A DNA stretch of 64,000 bases, taken from NCBI GenBank assembly GCA_033851545.1, contig JAWWOO010000044.1, positions 40,432 through 104,431 on the forward strand, given 5' to 3'. The notes below the pieces were generated by a model, which was not told where the DNA came from, did no database searches, and was given only the letters and a program-made list of their open reading frames with translations. Source of the DNA: JAWWOL01 sp033851545. Its GTDB lineage: Bacteria > Actinomycetota > Actinomycetes > JAWWOL01. Shown in pieces: positions 15,284 through 23,703 of this stretch (its first letter is position 1; each line of letters opens with the position of its first letter). Made by a program: the position numbers and the translations under genes.

Positions 15284-16255
15284 GTGAGAATCCGTATCCG
15301 CCCGGCCACCATTGTCGGCACCACAGCGCTGGTCATCGCCCTGTCCGGTACGGCCGTCGCCGCGTCAGGTGGGAACTTCGTGCTCGGCCACATCAACAGG
15401 ACCACGTCGAACACGGTCATCGCCAACAGTGCCGGCACGGCGCTGGTCCTGGCCGGCAAGAAGGGCATCGCTCCCTTCGGCGTCAACGGCAACAAGACCA
15501 AGGTTCCCTCGCTCAACGCCGACCTGCTCGACGGACTGGACTCGACGAAGCTGCAGCGCCGGGTGCTCGGCCAGTGTGGCGCCACGGGGATCTCCGCGGT
15601 GTCCGCGACCGGCTCCGTCACCTGCATGACGTCGCACCACCTGTACTTCACCAGCGGCGTCGCGTCTCTCACGGTCCCGGCGGGCGTCACCAAGATCGAG
15701 ATCATGGCGCGCGGCGCGGGCGGCTCAGGCGGTTCGAGCGGGACGGCGGCCAACCTCGGCCGCGGCGGCGGTGGCGGTCAGGGCGGTCTGACCCGGACCC
15801 TCGTCTCCGTCTCCGCGGGTCAGAAGTACGACGTCACCGTCGGCGCGGGCGGGCTCGCGCCGACGACTTCCGTGGCGGACGGCAACTCGGGCGGCCGGAG
15901 CACGGTCATCCTCGACCCGTCGACGGACGCGACGAAGTTCGCGGCCGTGGCCAACGGAGGCACCGGCGGCCGCAACGCGGTCCCGTGCGCAAGCGCTGAC
16001 GGCGCCGCTCCCGGCACCGGCGGCGGGGCCCCCGGCCCCACCGGCGCCGGCGCGCTGGGCCTGTCCATGTCGACTGGCGCCACCGGCTCTGCTTCCGGCG
16101 TCACGACCGACACTGCGGGCTGCGCGAGCGGAGGAACCGGCGGCGGGGCGAACTACGCCGGTGCCGGCGGCGACGGCGGCCAGCCCGACACGACGACTCC
16201 TGTCGCGGCCAAGCCCGGCATGTCCGGCCTGGTCGAGGTCACTCTGATCGACTGA
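15284..16255 (+). CDS. Secreted glycine-rich protein
   Basis: A 323-aa protein with an N-terminal signal peptide (about 1-28: RPATIVGTTALVIALSGTAV, then AA). Residues about 60-90 contain LNADLLDGLDSTKL, a motif seen in many actinobacterial exported proteins. From about 130 on it becomes a glycine-rich beta region (GAGGSGGSSG, GRGGGGGQGG, GGTGGG repeats) with four cysteines, like fibre or adhesin proteins. The GTG at 15284 follows GGGGAAG; a 922-aa frame reaching back to 13487 runs antisense through the flavoprotein gene and is rejected. No enzymatic domain is visible. Confidence 0.7.
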   Translation: MRIRIRPATIVGTTALVIALSGTAVAASGGNFVLGHINRTTSNTVIANSAGTALVLAGKKGIAPFGVNGNKTKVPSLNADLLDGLDSTKLQRRVLGQCGATGISAVSATGSVTCMTSHHLYFTSGVASLTVPAGVTKIEIMARGAGGSGGSSGTAANLGRGGGGGQGGLTRTLVSVSAGQKYDVTVGAGGLAPTTSVADGNSGGRSTVILDPSTDATKFAAVANGGTGGRNAVPCASADGAAPGTGGGAPGPTGAGALGLSMSTGATGSASGVTTDTAGCASGGTGGGANYAGAGGDGGQPDTTTPVAAKPGMSGLVEVTLID

Positions 16256-16272
16256 CCCGCTCCGACGAGGAT

Positions 16273-16308
16273 CGGCCGCCGGCACCCACGGGGTCCGGCG
16301 GCCGTTCT
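16273..16308. terminator. Terminator between convergent genes
   Basis: CGGCCGCCGG (16273-16282) and CCGGCGGCCG (16295-16304) form a perfect 10-bp stem with a 12-nt loop, followed on the plus strand by TTCT. It lies between the stop codons of the secreted protein gene (16255) and the convergent monooxygenase gene (16332), where a bidirectional terminator is expected. Confidence 0.6.
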
Positions 16309-16331
16309 CGTCCAGCCGGTCGATCCGGGAC

Positions 16332-16655
16332 TCAGCGCGGCGTGACCTCGGCCATGGCCGACCACCCGGTAGCGCCAGGAATCTCCACGTTGACGATCTC
16401 CGGTTGGCTCGCCACCACGTCCGGCATCCACGCCATCGCCGCCTTGAAATGGTCCGACGCCACGTGAGCACCACCGGCCCCGTCGGCGAATGCCTCGACC
16501 AGGACGAACGTGTTCGGGTCGTCGACGCTGCGGGACCACTCGAAGAACAGGTTGCCCGGCTCGGCACGGGTTCCGGCGGTGAAGTCGGCGACGAGATCGA
16601 GCCATTCCGCCGCTCGTTCCGGCCGGATGGACCACTTGACCACGATGAAGATCAC
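16332..16655 (-). CDS. Antibiotic biosynthesis monooxygenase (ABM/YgiN-like) protein
   Basis: A 107-aa single-domain ABM ferredoxin-like protein: FIVVKWSIRPERAAEWL at the N-terminus, EPGNLFFEWSRS at about 40-51, and an FVLVEAFADG strand with AHVASDHF (the conserved histidine region). Members include quinol monooxygenases and small cofactor-free oxygenases; the specific substrate is unknown. GTG at 16655 gives the normal length. It diverges from the alcohol dehydrogenase gene over a 129-bp gap and may be regulated with it. Confidence 0.75.
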   Translation of the reverse strand: MIFIVVKWSIRPERAAEWLDLVADFTAGTRAEPGNLFFEWSRSVDDPNTFVLVEAFADGAGGAHVASDHFKAAMAWMPDVVASQPEIVNVEIPGATGWSAMAEVTPR

Positions 16656-16784
16656 AGCGTCACGGTGGCACAGCAATCGCCCGGGGGACAAGGCTTCCGG
16701 CGCTTTCTCGCATCACGATAACGACCCTTCCCGGCCTCCGACCGTTGCGGCACTGTGGCTGCAGCGACGACGAAGGGGTTGGCC

Positions 16785-17816
16785 GTGAAAGCAGTCCGGG
16801 TCCACGAGTACGGGAAACCGCCGAGCATCGACGACGTCGCCGATCCCACCGTCGAGTCCCCCTCGGACGTGGTCATCGCGGTGGACGCCGCAGGGGTCTG
16901 CCGGACCGACCTGCACATCATCGAGGGCCAGTGGGCGCAGAAGAGCAACGTCCGCCTGCCGTACACGATCGGGCACGAGAACGCCGGGACCGTCGTCGAC
17001 GTCGGCGCTGCCGTGAGCACCGTGCGGCCGGGCGACAAGGTGATCCTGCACCCCCTCGTCACCTGTGGCCTGTGCCGCGCCTGCCGGGCGGGTGACGACG
17101 TCCACTGCGCCAACAGCCGGTTCCCCGGCATCGACAGCGACGGGGGGATGGCGGCCTACCTCCGCACCTCGGTGCGCTCGGTGGTCAGGCTCGACGATGC
17201 TTTGCAGCCGGCGGACGTCGCCGCTCTCGCCGATGCCGGCCTGACGGCGTACCACGCGGTGCGCAAGGCGGTCCCGCTGCTCTACCCCGGGACGCACGCC
17301 GTCCTGATCGGCGCCGGCGGCCTGGGTCACATCGGGCTTCAAGCCGCGCTGGCTCTCACCCCAGCCGTGATCACCGTGGTCGACCGCTCTGCCGACGTGC
17401 TCGAGCGGGCCAAGGCACTGGGCGCGCAGCACACGGTGCTGGCCTCGGGCGACGAGGTGCAGCTGGTGCTCGACCTCACCGCAGGGGCCGGTGCCCACGT
17501 GGTCTTCGACTTCGTGGGCGAGCACGGGACGGAGGCCGAGGGGGTGGCGATGACCCGCGATGCCGGCTCCTACTACGTGATCGGCTACGGCGGGCACGTC
17601 GACATCCCGACCATCGACATCATCTCGCGCGAGATCAGCGTGGTGGGCAACCTGGTCGGCTCGTACAACGATCTTGTCGAGCTCATGACCCTCACGGCCC
17701 AGGGCAAGGTGCGGCTGTCGACCAAGCCCTATCCGCGCAGCCAGGCACTGACTGCGCTCGACGACCTGGACGGCGGCCGGATCCCCGGCGGGCGCGCCAT
17801 TCTCGTCGCTGACTGA
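16785..17816 (+). CDS. Zinc-dependent alcohol dehydrogenase (MDR family)
   Basis: A 343-aa NAD(P)-dependent alcohol dehydrogenase. Catalytic zinc ligands are C39 and H64-E65 (GHEN); structural zinc ligands are C94, C97, C100 and C108. The nucleotide motif GAGGLGHIG follows near residue 180. The GTG at 16785 has GAAGGGG upstream. It is followed 31 bp later by the amidohydrolase and then the DUF59 gene. This trio resembles the accessory part of actinobacterial propane/acetone monooxygenase operons, in which the ADH oxidises the alcohol product. No monooxygenase is present here. Confidence 0.85.
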   Translation: MKAVRVHEYGKPPSIDDVADPTVESPSDVVIAVDAAGVCRTDLHIIEGQWAQKSNVRLPYTIGHENAGTVVDVGAAVSTVRPGDKVILHPLVTCGLCRACRAGDDVHCANSRFPGIDSDGGMAAYLRTSVRSVVRLDDALQPADVAALADAGLTAYHAVRKAVPLLYPGTHAVLIGAGGLGHIGLQAALALTPAVITVVDRSADVLERAKALGAQHTVLASGDEVQLVLDLTAGAGAHVVFDFVGEHGTEAEGVAMTRDAGSYYVIGYGGHVDIPTIDIISREISVVGNLVGSYNDLVELMTLTAQGKVRLSTKPYPRSQALTALDDLDGGRIPGGRAILVAD

Positions 17817-17847
17817 CCACCGGCACCACCGGACCAAAGGAGCTCCG

Positions 17848-18882
17848 ATGTACGAGAAGGATGGCGAGAAGTATTTCGTGGTCGACGGCCACGTCCATGC
17901 ATGGGACGCGACGCCGGCCAACCAGGCCAACCGCTACGGCGAAGGCTTCATCAACTGTTTCTACGACTACCACCGCAACCTCAGTCCCCAGGAGCGGGTG
18001 TGGACGCTGGAGGACTTCTGGAAGCAGAGTGACGAGAAGATCGTCCACGACCTGTTCGAGGACGGCTACGACGACATCGCCATCTTCCAGCCGACCTACC
18101 TGCGTGACTTCTACGTCAACGGTTTCAACACCACCGAGCAGAACGGGCGGCTGTCGGAGAAATACCCTGGCCGGTTCATCGTCAACGGTTCCTGGGACCC
18201 GCGCGACGGCGAAGCAGGGCTCGAGAAGCTCGACCGGCTGGCCGAGCGGTGGAGCCTCAAGGGCGTCAAGCTCTACACCGGCGAGTGGAGGGGCGACAGC
18301 CGCGGCTGGAAGCTCACCGACCCGTGGTCCTACCGCCACCTGGAGCGCTGCGAGCAGCTCGGCATCCGCAACATCCACATCCACAAGGGCCCGACGATCT
18401 ACCCGCTCAACCGGGACGCCTTCGACGTCAAGGACGTCGACGAGGTCGCGTCGCTGTTCCCCCACCTCAACTTCATCATCGAGCACGTCGGCCTGCCCCG
18501 GCTCGAGGACTTCTGCTGGATCGCCACCCAGGAACCGAACGTGTACGGCGGTCTCGCCGTTGCGCTGCCCTTCATCCACACCCGGCCCCGCTACTGGGCC
18601 CAGATCATCGGAGAGCTGCTCTACTGGATCGGGGAGGACCGGATCACCTTCGCCAGCGACTACGCGATCTGGACACCACGCTGGCTGACCGAGGCGTTCG
18701 TCGGCTTCCAGATGCCCGACGACATGGTGTCGGAGTACGGCAACGTCAGCACCGTGGCGAAGAAGAAGATCCTCGGTCTCAACCTGGCCAAGCTCTACGA
18801 CATCGAGGTCCCGGCTGAGTGCCAGATCACCACCATCGAGCTCGACAAGCCGGTGGGCGCGAGCCCCGTACCGGTCGCCTGA
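17848..18882 (+). CDS. Metal-dependent amidohydrolase-family protein
   Basis: A 344-aa TIM-barrel metal-dependent hydrolase. H15 and H17 (DGHVHAW) are the usual N-terminal metal ligands; later candidate ligands are HIHKG (about 181), EHVG (about 212) and FASDYAIW (about 270). It has an AAAGGAG ribosome site and overlaps the DUF59 gene by TGATG. Homologues of this type are found next to the hydroxylase genes of soluble di-iron propane monooxygenases, where they are thought to help form active enzyme rather than to break down a substrate. The true reaction is unknown. Confidence 0.75.
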   Translation: MYEKDGEKYFVVDGHVHAWDATPANQANRYGEGFINCFYDYHRNLSPQERVWTLEDFWKQSDEKIVHDLFEDGYDDIAIFQPTYLRDFYVNGFNTTEQNGRLSEKYPGRFIVNGSWDPRDGEAGLEKLDRLAERWSLKGVKLYTGEWRGDSRGWKLTDPWSYRHLERCEQLGIRNIHIHKGPTIYPLNRDAFDVKDVDEVASLFPHLNFIIEHVGLPRLEDFCWIATQEPNVYGGLAVALPFIHTRPRYWAQIIGELLYWIGEDRITFASDYAIWTPRWLTEAFVGFQMPDDMVSEYGNVSTVAKKKILGLNLAKLYDIEVPAECQITTIELDKPVGASPVPVA

Positions 18883-19601
18883 TGACGGCGACCATGAGCA
18901 CCGCTGTGCTGCCGGCTACACCGCCGGCCAGGGCGGAGGTCCTCTCCGCCCTGGCGAAGGTCAGGGACCCCGAGCTGGACGAGCCGATCACCGACCTCCG
19001 GTTCGTCCAGGAGGTCCGGGTGAGCGGGGACCGGGTCGAGGTGGACCTGCGGCTCCCGACCTACTTCTGCGCCCCGAACTTCGCCTACCTCATGGTCGCC
19101 GACGCGTACGACGAGCTGGCCCGGCTGCCAGGGGTCCGCGGCGTCACCGTCCGGTTGCTCGACCACTTCGCCTCGGAAGAGATCAACGCCGGCGTCTCCG
19201 GAGGTCGCGGGTTCGCCGGCTCGTTCCCGGGGATGGCGGACGGCGAGCTGGCGGAGCTGCGTGCCGACTTCCTGCGCAAGGTGCACCGGGCACTCCAGGA
19301 ACGGGTTGCTGCCGGCATGCTGGGCGGCGGCCTGCAGCTGGCGGACCTCGTCGGGACGACGCTCGCGGACGCACCGCCGGGACCGCACCTCGACCGGCTG
19401 GTGGACCGACGCCGTGAGCTCGGTCTCCCCTGCGGCCCGGAGGCACCGTTGCTCGTCCACGAGGACGGCCGTCCGATCAGCGCAGCAGACCTGCCCCTCC
19501 AGCTGCGGTTCGCGCGAACGACCAGGGTGAGCATCGAGGGCAACGCGACGTTCTGCCGGGGCCTGCTGTCGGTACGGTACGACCTGCCTCCATCCGGGTA
19601 G
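18882..19601 (+). CDS. DUF59/MIP18-type iron-sulfur assembly protein
   Basis: A 239-aa protein with an N-terminal DUF59 (MIP18/SufT-like) domain: LAKVRDPELDEPITDLRFV (25-43) and LRLPTYFCAPN (about 59-69) with the conserved cysteine. The C-terminal half (about 120-239) has no domain I can name. The ATG at 18882 overlaps the amidohydrolase stop codon, indicating coupled translation. DUF59 proteins act in metal-centre or Fe-S assembly, and the pairing with the amidohydrolase is typical of di-iron monooxygenase clusters. Confidence 0.75.
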   Translation: MTATMSTAVLPATPPARAEVLSALAKVRDPELDEPITDLRFVQEVRVSGDRVEVDLRLPTYFCAPNFAYLMVADAYDELARLPGVRGVTVRLLDHFASEEINAGVSGGRGFAGSFPGMADGELAELRADFLRKVHRALQERVAAGMLGGGLQLADLVGTTLADAPPGPHLDRLVDRRRELGLPCGPEAPLLVHEDGRPISAADLPLQLRFARTTRVSIEGNATFCRGLLSVRYDLPPSG

Positions 19602-19634
19602 TGCCAGGTCGGGGCCGACAGGCAGGCAGAGCTC

Positions 19635-20480
19635 ATGACGACAACGGTGTCGGCGGGCGCGGGAACTCTCCACCAACCGGCGGCCGACAGGACAACCTCC
19701 TCCTCGGGCAGCGTTCAGTCGGTCACCCGGGCGCTGTCCCTGCTGGAGTTCCTCGCGGCGCGGCGCGACGGCGCCACCGCCAAGCAGATCGCGTCACACC
19801 TCGACCTGGCCCTTCCCTCGGCGTACCACCTGCTCACGACGTTGATCGACACGGGCTACGTCGTGCACCTGGTCCAGCAGCACCGGTACGGACTCGGCTA
19901 CCGGATCCGGGTCCTCGAGGAAGGGCTGGCCCGCCAGCTGGAGGCGCCGGCGGCCGTCGTCGATGCGATCCGTCGTCTGCATGTCGAGGCAGATGCGGCC
20001 GCCTACTACGCGGTCTACCGCGACGTCGACGTCGTCATCGCCCACGTCGTGGACTCGGAACGTCGGCCCCGTGTACGGGTGCTGGACGTCGGCTTCCACG
20101 AGGCGGCGCATGCCACCGCGTTCGGCAAGGTCATGCTGGCGGCGATGTCGGCAGAGCACCGGGACGCGTACATCGCCCGAGTGGGGCTGCGCCGGTGCAC
20201 CAGCCGGACCATCGTCGATCCGACGACGCTCGACCGGCACCTGTCACACGTGCAGACCGCCCAGCTGGCGGTGGAGTTCGGCGAGTTCCAGGACGGCCTC
20301 GCCTGCCTGGCCGCACCCGTCCGCTCGAGCGACGGAACCGTGGTCGCGTCGGTCGCCGTGTCCATGCCGTGCGCCGAGTTCGCCGCTCGCCGCTGGGCGG
20401 TCGAGCAGTCCTTGCGACGCGGCGCGACGGTGGTCACCAAAGCCATCCGCGCCGCGGACGCCAAGGCGCATTCGGGTTAG
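19635..20480 (+). CDS. IclR-family transcriptional regulator
   Basis: A 281-aa IclR regulator: winged helix (about 27-85: SVTRALSLLEFLAARRDG, AKQIASHLDLALPSAYHLL) and an IclR effector domain (about 100-275) with AHATAFGKVMLAA and DGLACLAAPVRSSDG, both typical. It is 33 bp downstream of the DUF59 gene on the same strand and likely controls the ADH-amidohydrolase-DUF59 genes. Its stop overlaps the convergent FKBP stop by 4 bp. Confidence 0.87.
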   Translation: MTTTVSAGAGTLHQPAADRTTSSSGSVQSVTRALSLLEFLAARRDGATAKQIASHLDLALPSAYHLLTTLIDTGYVVHLVQQHRYGLGYRIRVLEEGLARQLEAPAAVVDAIRRLHVEADAAAYYAVYRDVDVVIAHVVDSERRPRVRVLDVGFHEAAHATAFGKVMLAAMSAEHRDAYIARVGLRRCTSRTIVDPTTLDRHLSHVQTAQLAVEFGEFQDGLACLAAPVRSSDGTVVASVAVSMPCAEFAARRWAVEQSLRRGATVVTKAIRAADAKAHSG

Positions 20481-20851
20481 GCGAGATCCACCAGGTCGAC
20501 CACGAAGATCAGCGTCTCGTTGGGCTTGATCGCGGCGCCGGCACCCCGTGCGCCGTAGCCGAGGTGCGGCGGGATCTCGAGGCGACGGCGACCGCCGATC
20601 TTCATCCCGACGACGCCTTGGTCCCAGCCCTGGATGACCCGGCCGGCACCGAGCGGAAAGGGGAAGGTGTCGTTGCGGTTCCAGGAGGCGTCGAACTCCT
20701 CGCCGCTGGACCAGGCCACGCCGACGTAGTGCACGATCGCCGTGTCGCCGGGCTTGGCCTCCCGGCCCTCGCCCTCGGACAGGTCGACGATCGTCAACTC
20801 GGTGGGCGGCTCACCGTCGGGAAAGTCGATCTCTGGCTTCTCGAGCGACAT
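20477..20851 (-). CDS. FKBP-type peptidyl-prolyl isomerase
   Basis: A 124-aa cytosolic FKBP that speeds proline cis-trans isomerisation. The full domain is visible: VHYVGVAWSSGEEFDASW, FPLGAGRVIQGWDQGVVGMK, RRRLEIPPHLGYG and the closing FVVDLVDL. The ATG at 20851 has GGAGG 6 bp upstream, better than the ATG four codons earlier. It lies 50 bp downstream of speB on the same strand and may be the last gene of that long operon. Confidence 0.9.
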   Translation of the reverse strand: MSLEKPEIDFPDGEPPTELTIVDLSEGEGREAKPGDTAIVHYVGVAWSSGEEFDASWNRNDTFPFPLGAGRVIQGWDQGVVGMKIGGRRRLEIPPHLGYGARGAGAAIKPNETLIFVVDLVDLA

Positions 20852-20901
20852 GGGTGCCTCCACAGCTGTTCGGTACGGTCGCGCACGACCCTACCGGGCG
20901 G

Positions 20902-21900
20902 TCAGCGCCCCCCGAGCAGCGTGGGCGGGATCTCCGTGCGCCCCGACCGGCGGAAAGCGGTGCCGCTGAGGATCTCCAGGACGACCCGGTTGGCCAGCAT
21001 GGCGGTGACATCGGCATGGTCGTAGGGCGGCGAGACCTCGACCACGTCCGCCCCGGCGAGTGGCAGCTCGATCGCGCAGCGGCGTACGGCATCGAGCAGC
21101 TGCCGCCCGGTCAGCCCACCCGGCTCCGGCGTGCCCGTACCCGGGGCCATCCCCGGGTCGACCACGTCGACGTCGACGGACAGGAACACCGCGTCGCAGC
21201 CGTCGGTCGCGACCTCGAAGGCCTCGTCGAGGCAGGCATCGAGGCCGCGGCGGACGACCTCGGTCATCTCATACGAGCGCATCTGCTGGCCGGCCATCCA
21301 GTCCAGCGTTTCCGGCGGCGGCCAGTAGCCGCGCAGCCCGATCTGCAGGAACCGGTCGCCGCGGCAGGCGCCGGACTCGAGCAGCCGGCGCATCGGCTGA
21401 CCATGGCCGAGCAGCGAGCCGAACTCGAGGTTGCCGGTGTCGGCGTGGGCGTCGAAGTGCACGACCGCAACCTGGCCGAAGCCGTGGTGCCGGGCCACGC
21501 CCGTGACGTCGGGCAGGGCGATCGAGTGGTCCCCGCCGAGGACCATCGGGAAAGCACCGGAGGCCGCCACCGCGGTCACTGCTGCCTCCAGGTTGCCGAG
21601 GGCCACCTCGATGTGGCCGGGAGGCATCTCGACGTCGCCCCCGTCGTAGACCCGCAGGTCGCGCAACCCGTCGACCCGCAGCGCCAGGGACGGTCGGCTG
21701 CCGTCGTGTCCCGAGTAGTCGGTGGCCCGGATCGCCTGCGGACCGAACCGTGCGCCGGCCCGGAACGACGTTCCACCGTCGAACGGAGCCCCGATGATCA
21801 CGACGTCGGCATCCGCGTAGGAGGCCGGGTCGCTCAGGTCACACCGGTCGACGCCCAGAAACGTGATGTCCGGGCCGAACTGGGCCCCGTACCGCGTCAT
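20902..21900 (-). CDS. speB: Agmatinase-family ureohydrolase
   Basis: A 332-aa ureohydrolase that most likely splits agmatine into putrescine and urea. The binuclear manganese ligands are all present: H125 (GGDHS), D150, H152 and D154 (FDAHAD), D243 and D245 (SVDVDVVDP). It follows potC by 52 bp in the polyamine uptake operon, which supports agmatine or a related guanidino compound; guanidinobutyrase is an alternative that the motif cannot exclude. Confidence 0.83.
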   Translation of the reverse strand: MTRYGAQFGPDITFLGVDRCDLSDPASYADADVVIIGAPFDGGTSFRAGARFGPQAIRATDYSGHDGSRPSLALRVDGLRDLRVYDGGDVEMPPGHIEVALGNLEAAVTAVAASGAFPMVLGGDHSIALPDVTGVARHHGFGQVAVVHFDAHADTGNLEFGSLLGHGQPMRRLLESGACRGDRFLQIGLRGYWPPPETLDWMAGQQMRSYEMTEVVRRGLDACLDEAFEVATDGCDAVFLSVDVDVVDPGMAPGTGTPEPGGLTGRQLLDAVRRCAIELPLAGADVVEVSPPYDHADVTAMLANRVVLEILSGTAFRRSGRTEIPPTLLGGR

Positions 21901-21952
21901 GTGCCGATCCTTGTCACGCCACCAACTGTGGCACGGTGCACAGGCCAGCCCG

Positions 21953-22825
21953 CTATGCGTGCTTGCGGGCCGTCCGGCCGCGGCCGATCTGGCCGATGGC
22001 GGTGAGCACCAGAGCCAGGAAGAACGTCAGGGAACCGATCACGTTGATCTGCGGTGGCACACCGCGCTGGTGCGCGCCGTAGACGAACATCGGGAACGTG
22101 ACCACCGACCCCGCGTTGAAGTCGGTGATGATGAAGTCGTCGAAGGACAGGGCGAAGGCGAGCAGGGCGGCCGCGACGATGCCGGGCATCACGAGCGGCA
22201 GGGTGACCCGGCGCAGGGTCTGCAGGGGTGTCGCATAGAGATCCATCGCTGCCTGCTCGAGCCGCGGGTCGAGACCCTGCAACCGCGCCTTGACCGTCAC
22301 CACCACAAAGCTGATGTCGAACATGATGTGCGCGATGGCGATGGTCCAGAAACCCAGCGGCAGTGGGCTGGCCTGGTTGACGAACAGGGTCAGCAACGAG
22401 GAGCCCATCACCACCTCGGGCGTCGCCATCGGCAGGAAGATCAGCAGGTTGGTCGCCGTACGGCCGAGGAAACGGTGCCGCACCAGGGCGAAGGCGATCA
22501 TCGTGCCGAGCAGCGTGGCCCCGATCGTGGCGATGGCCCCGAGCTGCAGGGAGACCTTGAGCGACTGGCACATGCCGGGTACGGCGCACGGGTGTCGCCA
22601 GTAGGTCCAGGTGAAACCGGTCCAGCGCTCGTTGAACCTGCTCGACGTGTTGTTGAACGAGAACAGCAGCACGTAGGCGACCGGCAGGAAAAGGAACAGC
22701 AACGCCAGCGCCGCGTAGGCCTGCGTGATGTGGTTGCGCACCCAGCGCAGTGCGCGGCTGCCGGCCGACCTGCCCCGGGGCACCGGTGCGGAGGCGGACG
22801 TACGGGGGACCGTGGTGACCGCCAT
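21953..22825 (-). CDS. potC: Polyamine ABC transporter permease, PotC-like
   Basis: A 290-aa inner-membrane permease with about six helices. The EAA loop typical of importers reads EQAAMDLYATPLQTLRRVTLP (start near residue 185), which contacts the PotA ATPase. The segment FDDFIITDFN is characteristic of PotC/YdcV-type permeases. The start overlaps the potB stop by 1-4 bp, so the two permeases are translated together. Confidence 0.88.
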   Translation of the reverse strand: MAVTTVPRTSASAPVPRGRSAGSRALRWVRNHITQAYAALALLFLFLPVAYVLLFSFNNTSSRFNERWTGFTWTYWRHPCAVPGMCQSLKVSLQLGAIATIGATLLGTMIAFALVRHRFLGRTATNLLIFLPMATPEVVMGSSLLTLFVNQASPLPLGFWTIAIAHIMFDISFVVVTVKARLQGLDPRLEQAAMDLYATPLQTLRRVTLPLVMPGIVAAALLAFALSFDDFIITDFNAGSVVTFPMFVYGAHQRGVPPQINVIGSLTFFLALVLTAIGQIGRGRTARKHA

Positions 22826-23703
22826 CAGACGATCTCCTCGGTGCCTGCGCGCCGGGTGTAGAGGATCACCAGCACGATGATGGCCGCCATCAGCAGCACC
22901 GAGAGGGCCGACGCAGCGGGGTAGTCGGTCTGCACCAGGAACCGCTTCTCGATCACGTTGCCGATCATCTGGTGGAGCGGGTCACCGAGGAACTCGACGT
23001 TGACGAAGTCGCCGGCAGCAGGGATGAACGTGAGCAGCGTCCCGGCCACGACCCCCGGCAGCGACAGGGGGAACGTCACCTTGCGGAACGCGGTCGCCGG
23101 GCCGGCGTAGAGGTCGGCGGCGGCCGAGATCAGCCGGACGTCGATCTTCTCGAGACTGGCGTAGAGCGGCAACGTCATGAACGGCAGGAAGTTGTAGGTG
23201 AGCCCGCAGACCACGGCGAACGGTGTGTTGATCAGCCGGCCCCCGCTGCTGAGGAGGTGCAGCGTCCGCAGCCCGTCGGCGACGTAGCCGTCGTCGGCCA
23301 GGATGCTTTGCCAGGCAAGGGTTCGCACCAGGAAGCTGACGAAGAACGGCGCGACCACCAGCACCAGCAGGAGGTTCTTGAACCGGCCCGACTTGAACGC
23401 GATGACGTAGGCCAGCGGGTAGGCGATCGCCAGCGCGGCGACCGTCGCCATCCCGGCGTACTCGAACGAGCGGAGGAACTGCTGGTGGTAGTCGGAGAAG
23501 ACCTGGACGTAGGTGTGCCAGTGCCAGGTCAGCGTGTAGCCGTCGTAGATGTTGCCGGTCTGCAGCGAGTTGGAAGCCAGGAACAGCATCGGCAGCACGA
23601 AGAACAGAGCCAGGAAGCCGAGGCCGGGCAGCAGCAGGAGATAGGGGGTGTTGCGCCGCCGGCGGCGGTTGCGCTGACCCAGGTCCGCCGTGGCGGTGGT
23701 CAT
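22825..23703 (-). CDS. potB: Polyamine ABC transporter permease, PotB-like
   Basis: A 292-aa membrane permease with about six helices, the partner of PotC. The EAA loop is SAAADLYAGPATAFRKVTFP (about 190-210), and FIPAAGDFVNVEFLG is typical of PotB. The N-terminal basic stretch RNRRRRRNTP precedes the first helix. The start overlaps potA by 4 bp (ATGA). Confidence 0.88.
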   Translation of the reverse strand: MTTATADLGQRNRRRRRNTPYLLLLPGLGFLALFFVLPMLFLASNSLQTGNIYDGYTLTWHWHTYVQVFSDYHQQFLRSFEYAGMATVAALAIAYPLAYVIAFKSGRFKNLLLVLVVAPFFVSFLVRTLAWQSILADDGYVADGLRTLHLLSSGGRLINTPFAVVCGLTYNFLPFMTLPLYASLEKIDVRLISAAADLYAGPATAFRKVTFPLSLPGVVAGTLLTFIPAAGDFVNVEFLGDPLHQMIGNVIEKRFLVQTDYPAASALSVLLMAAIIVLVILYTRRAGTEEIV

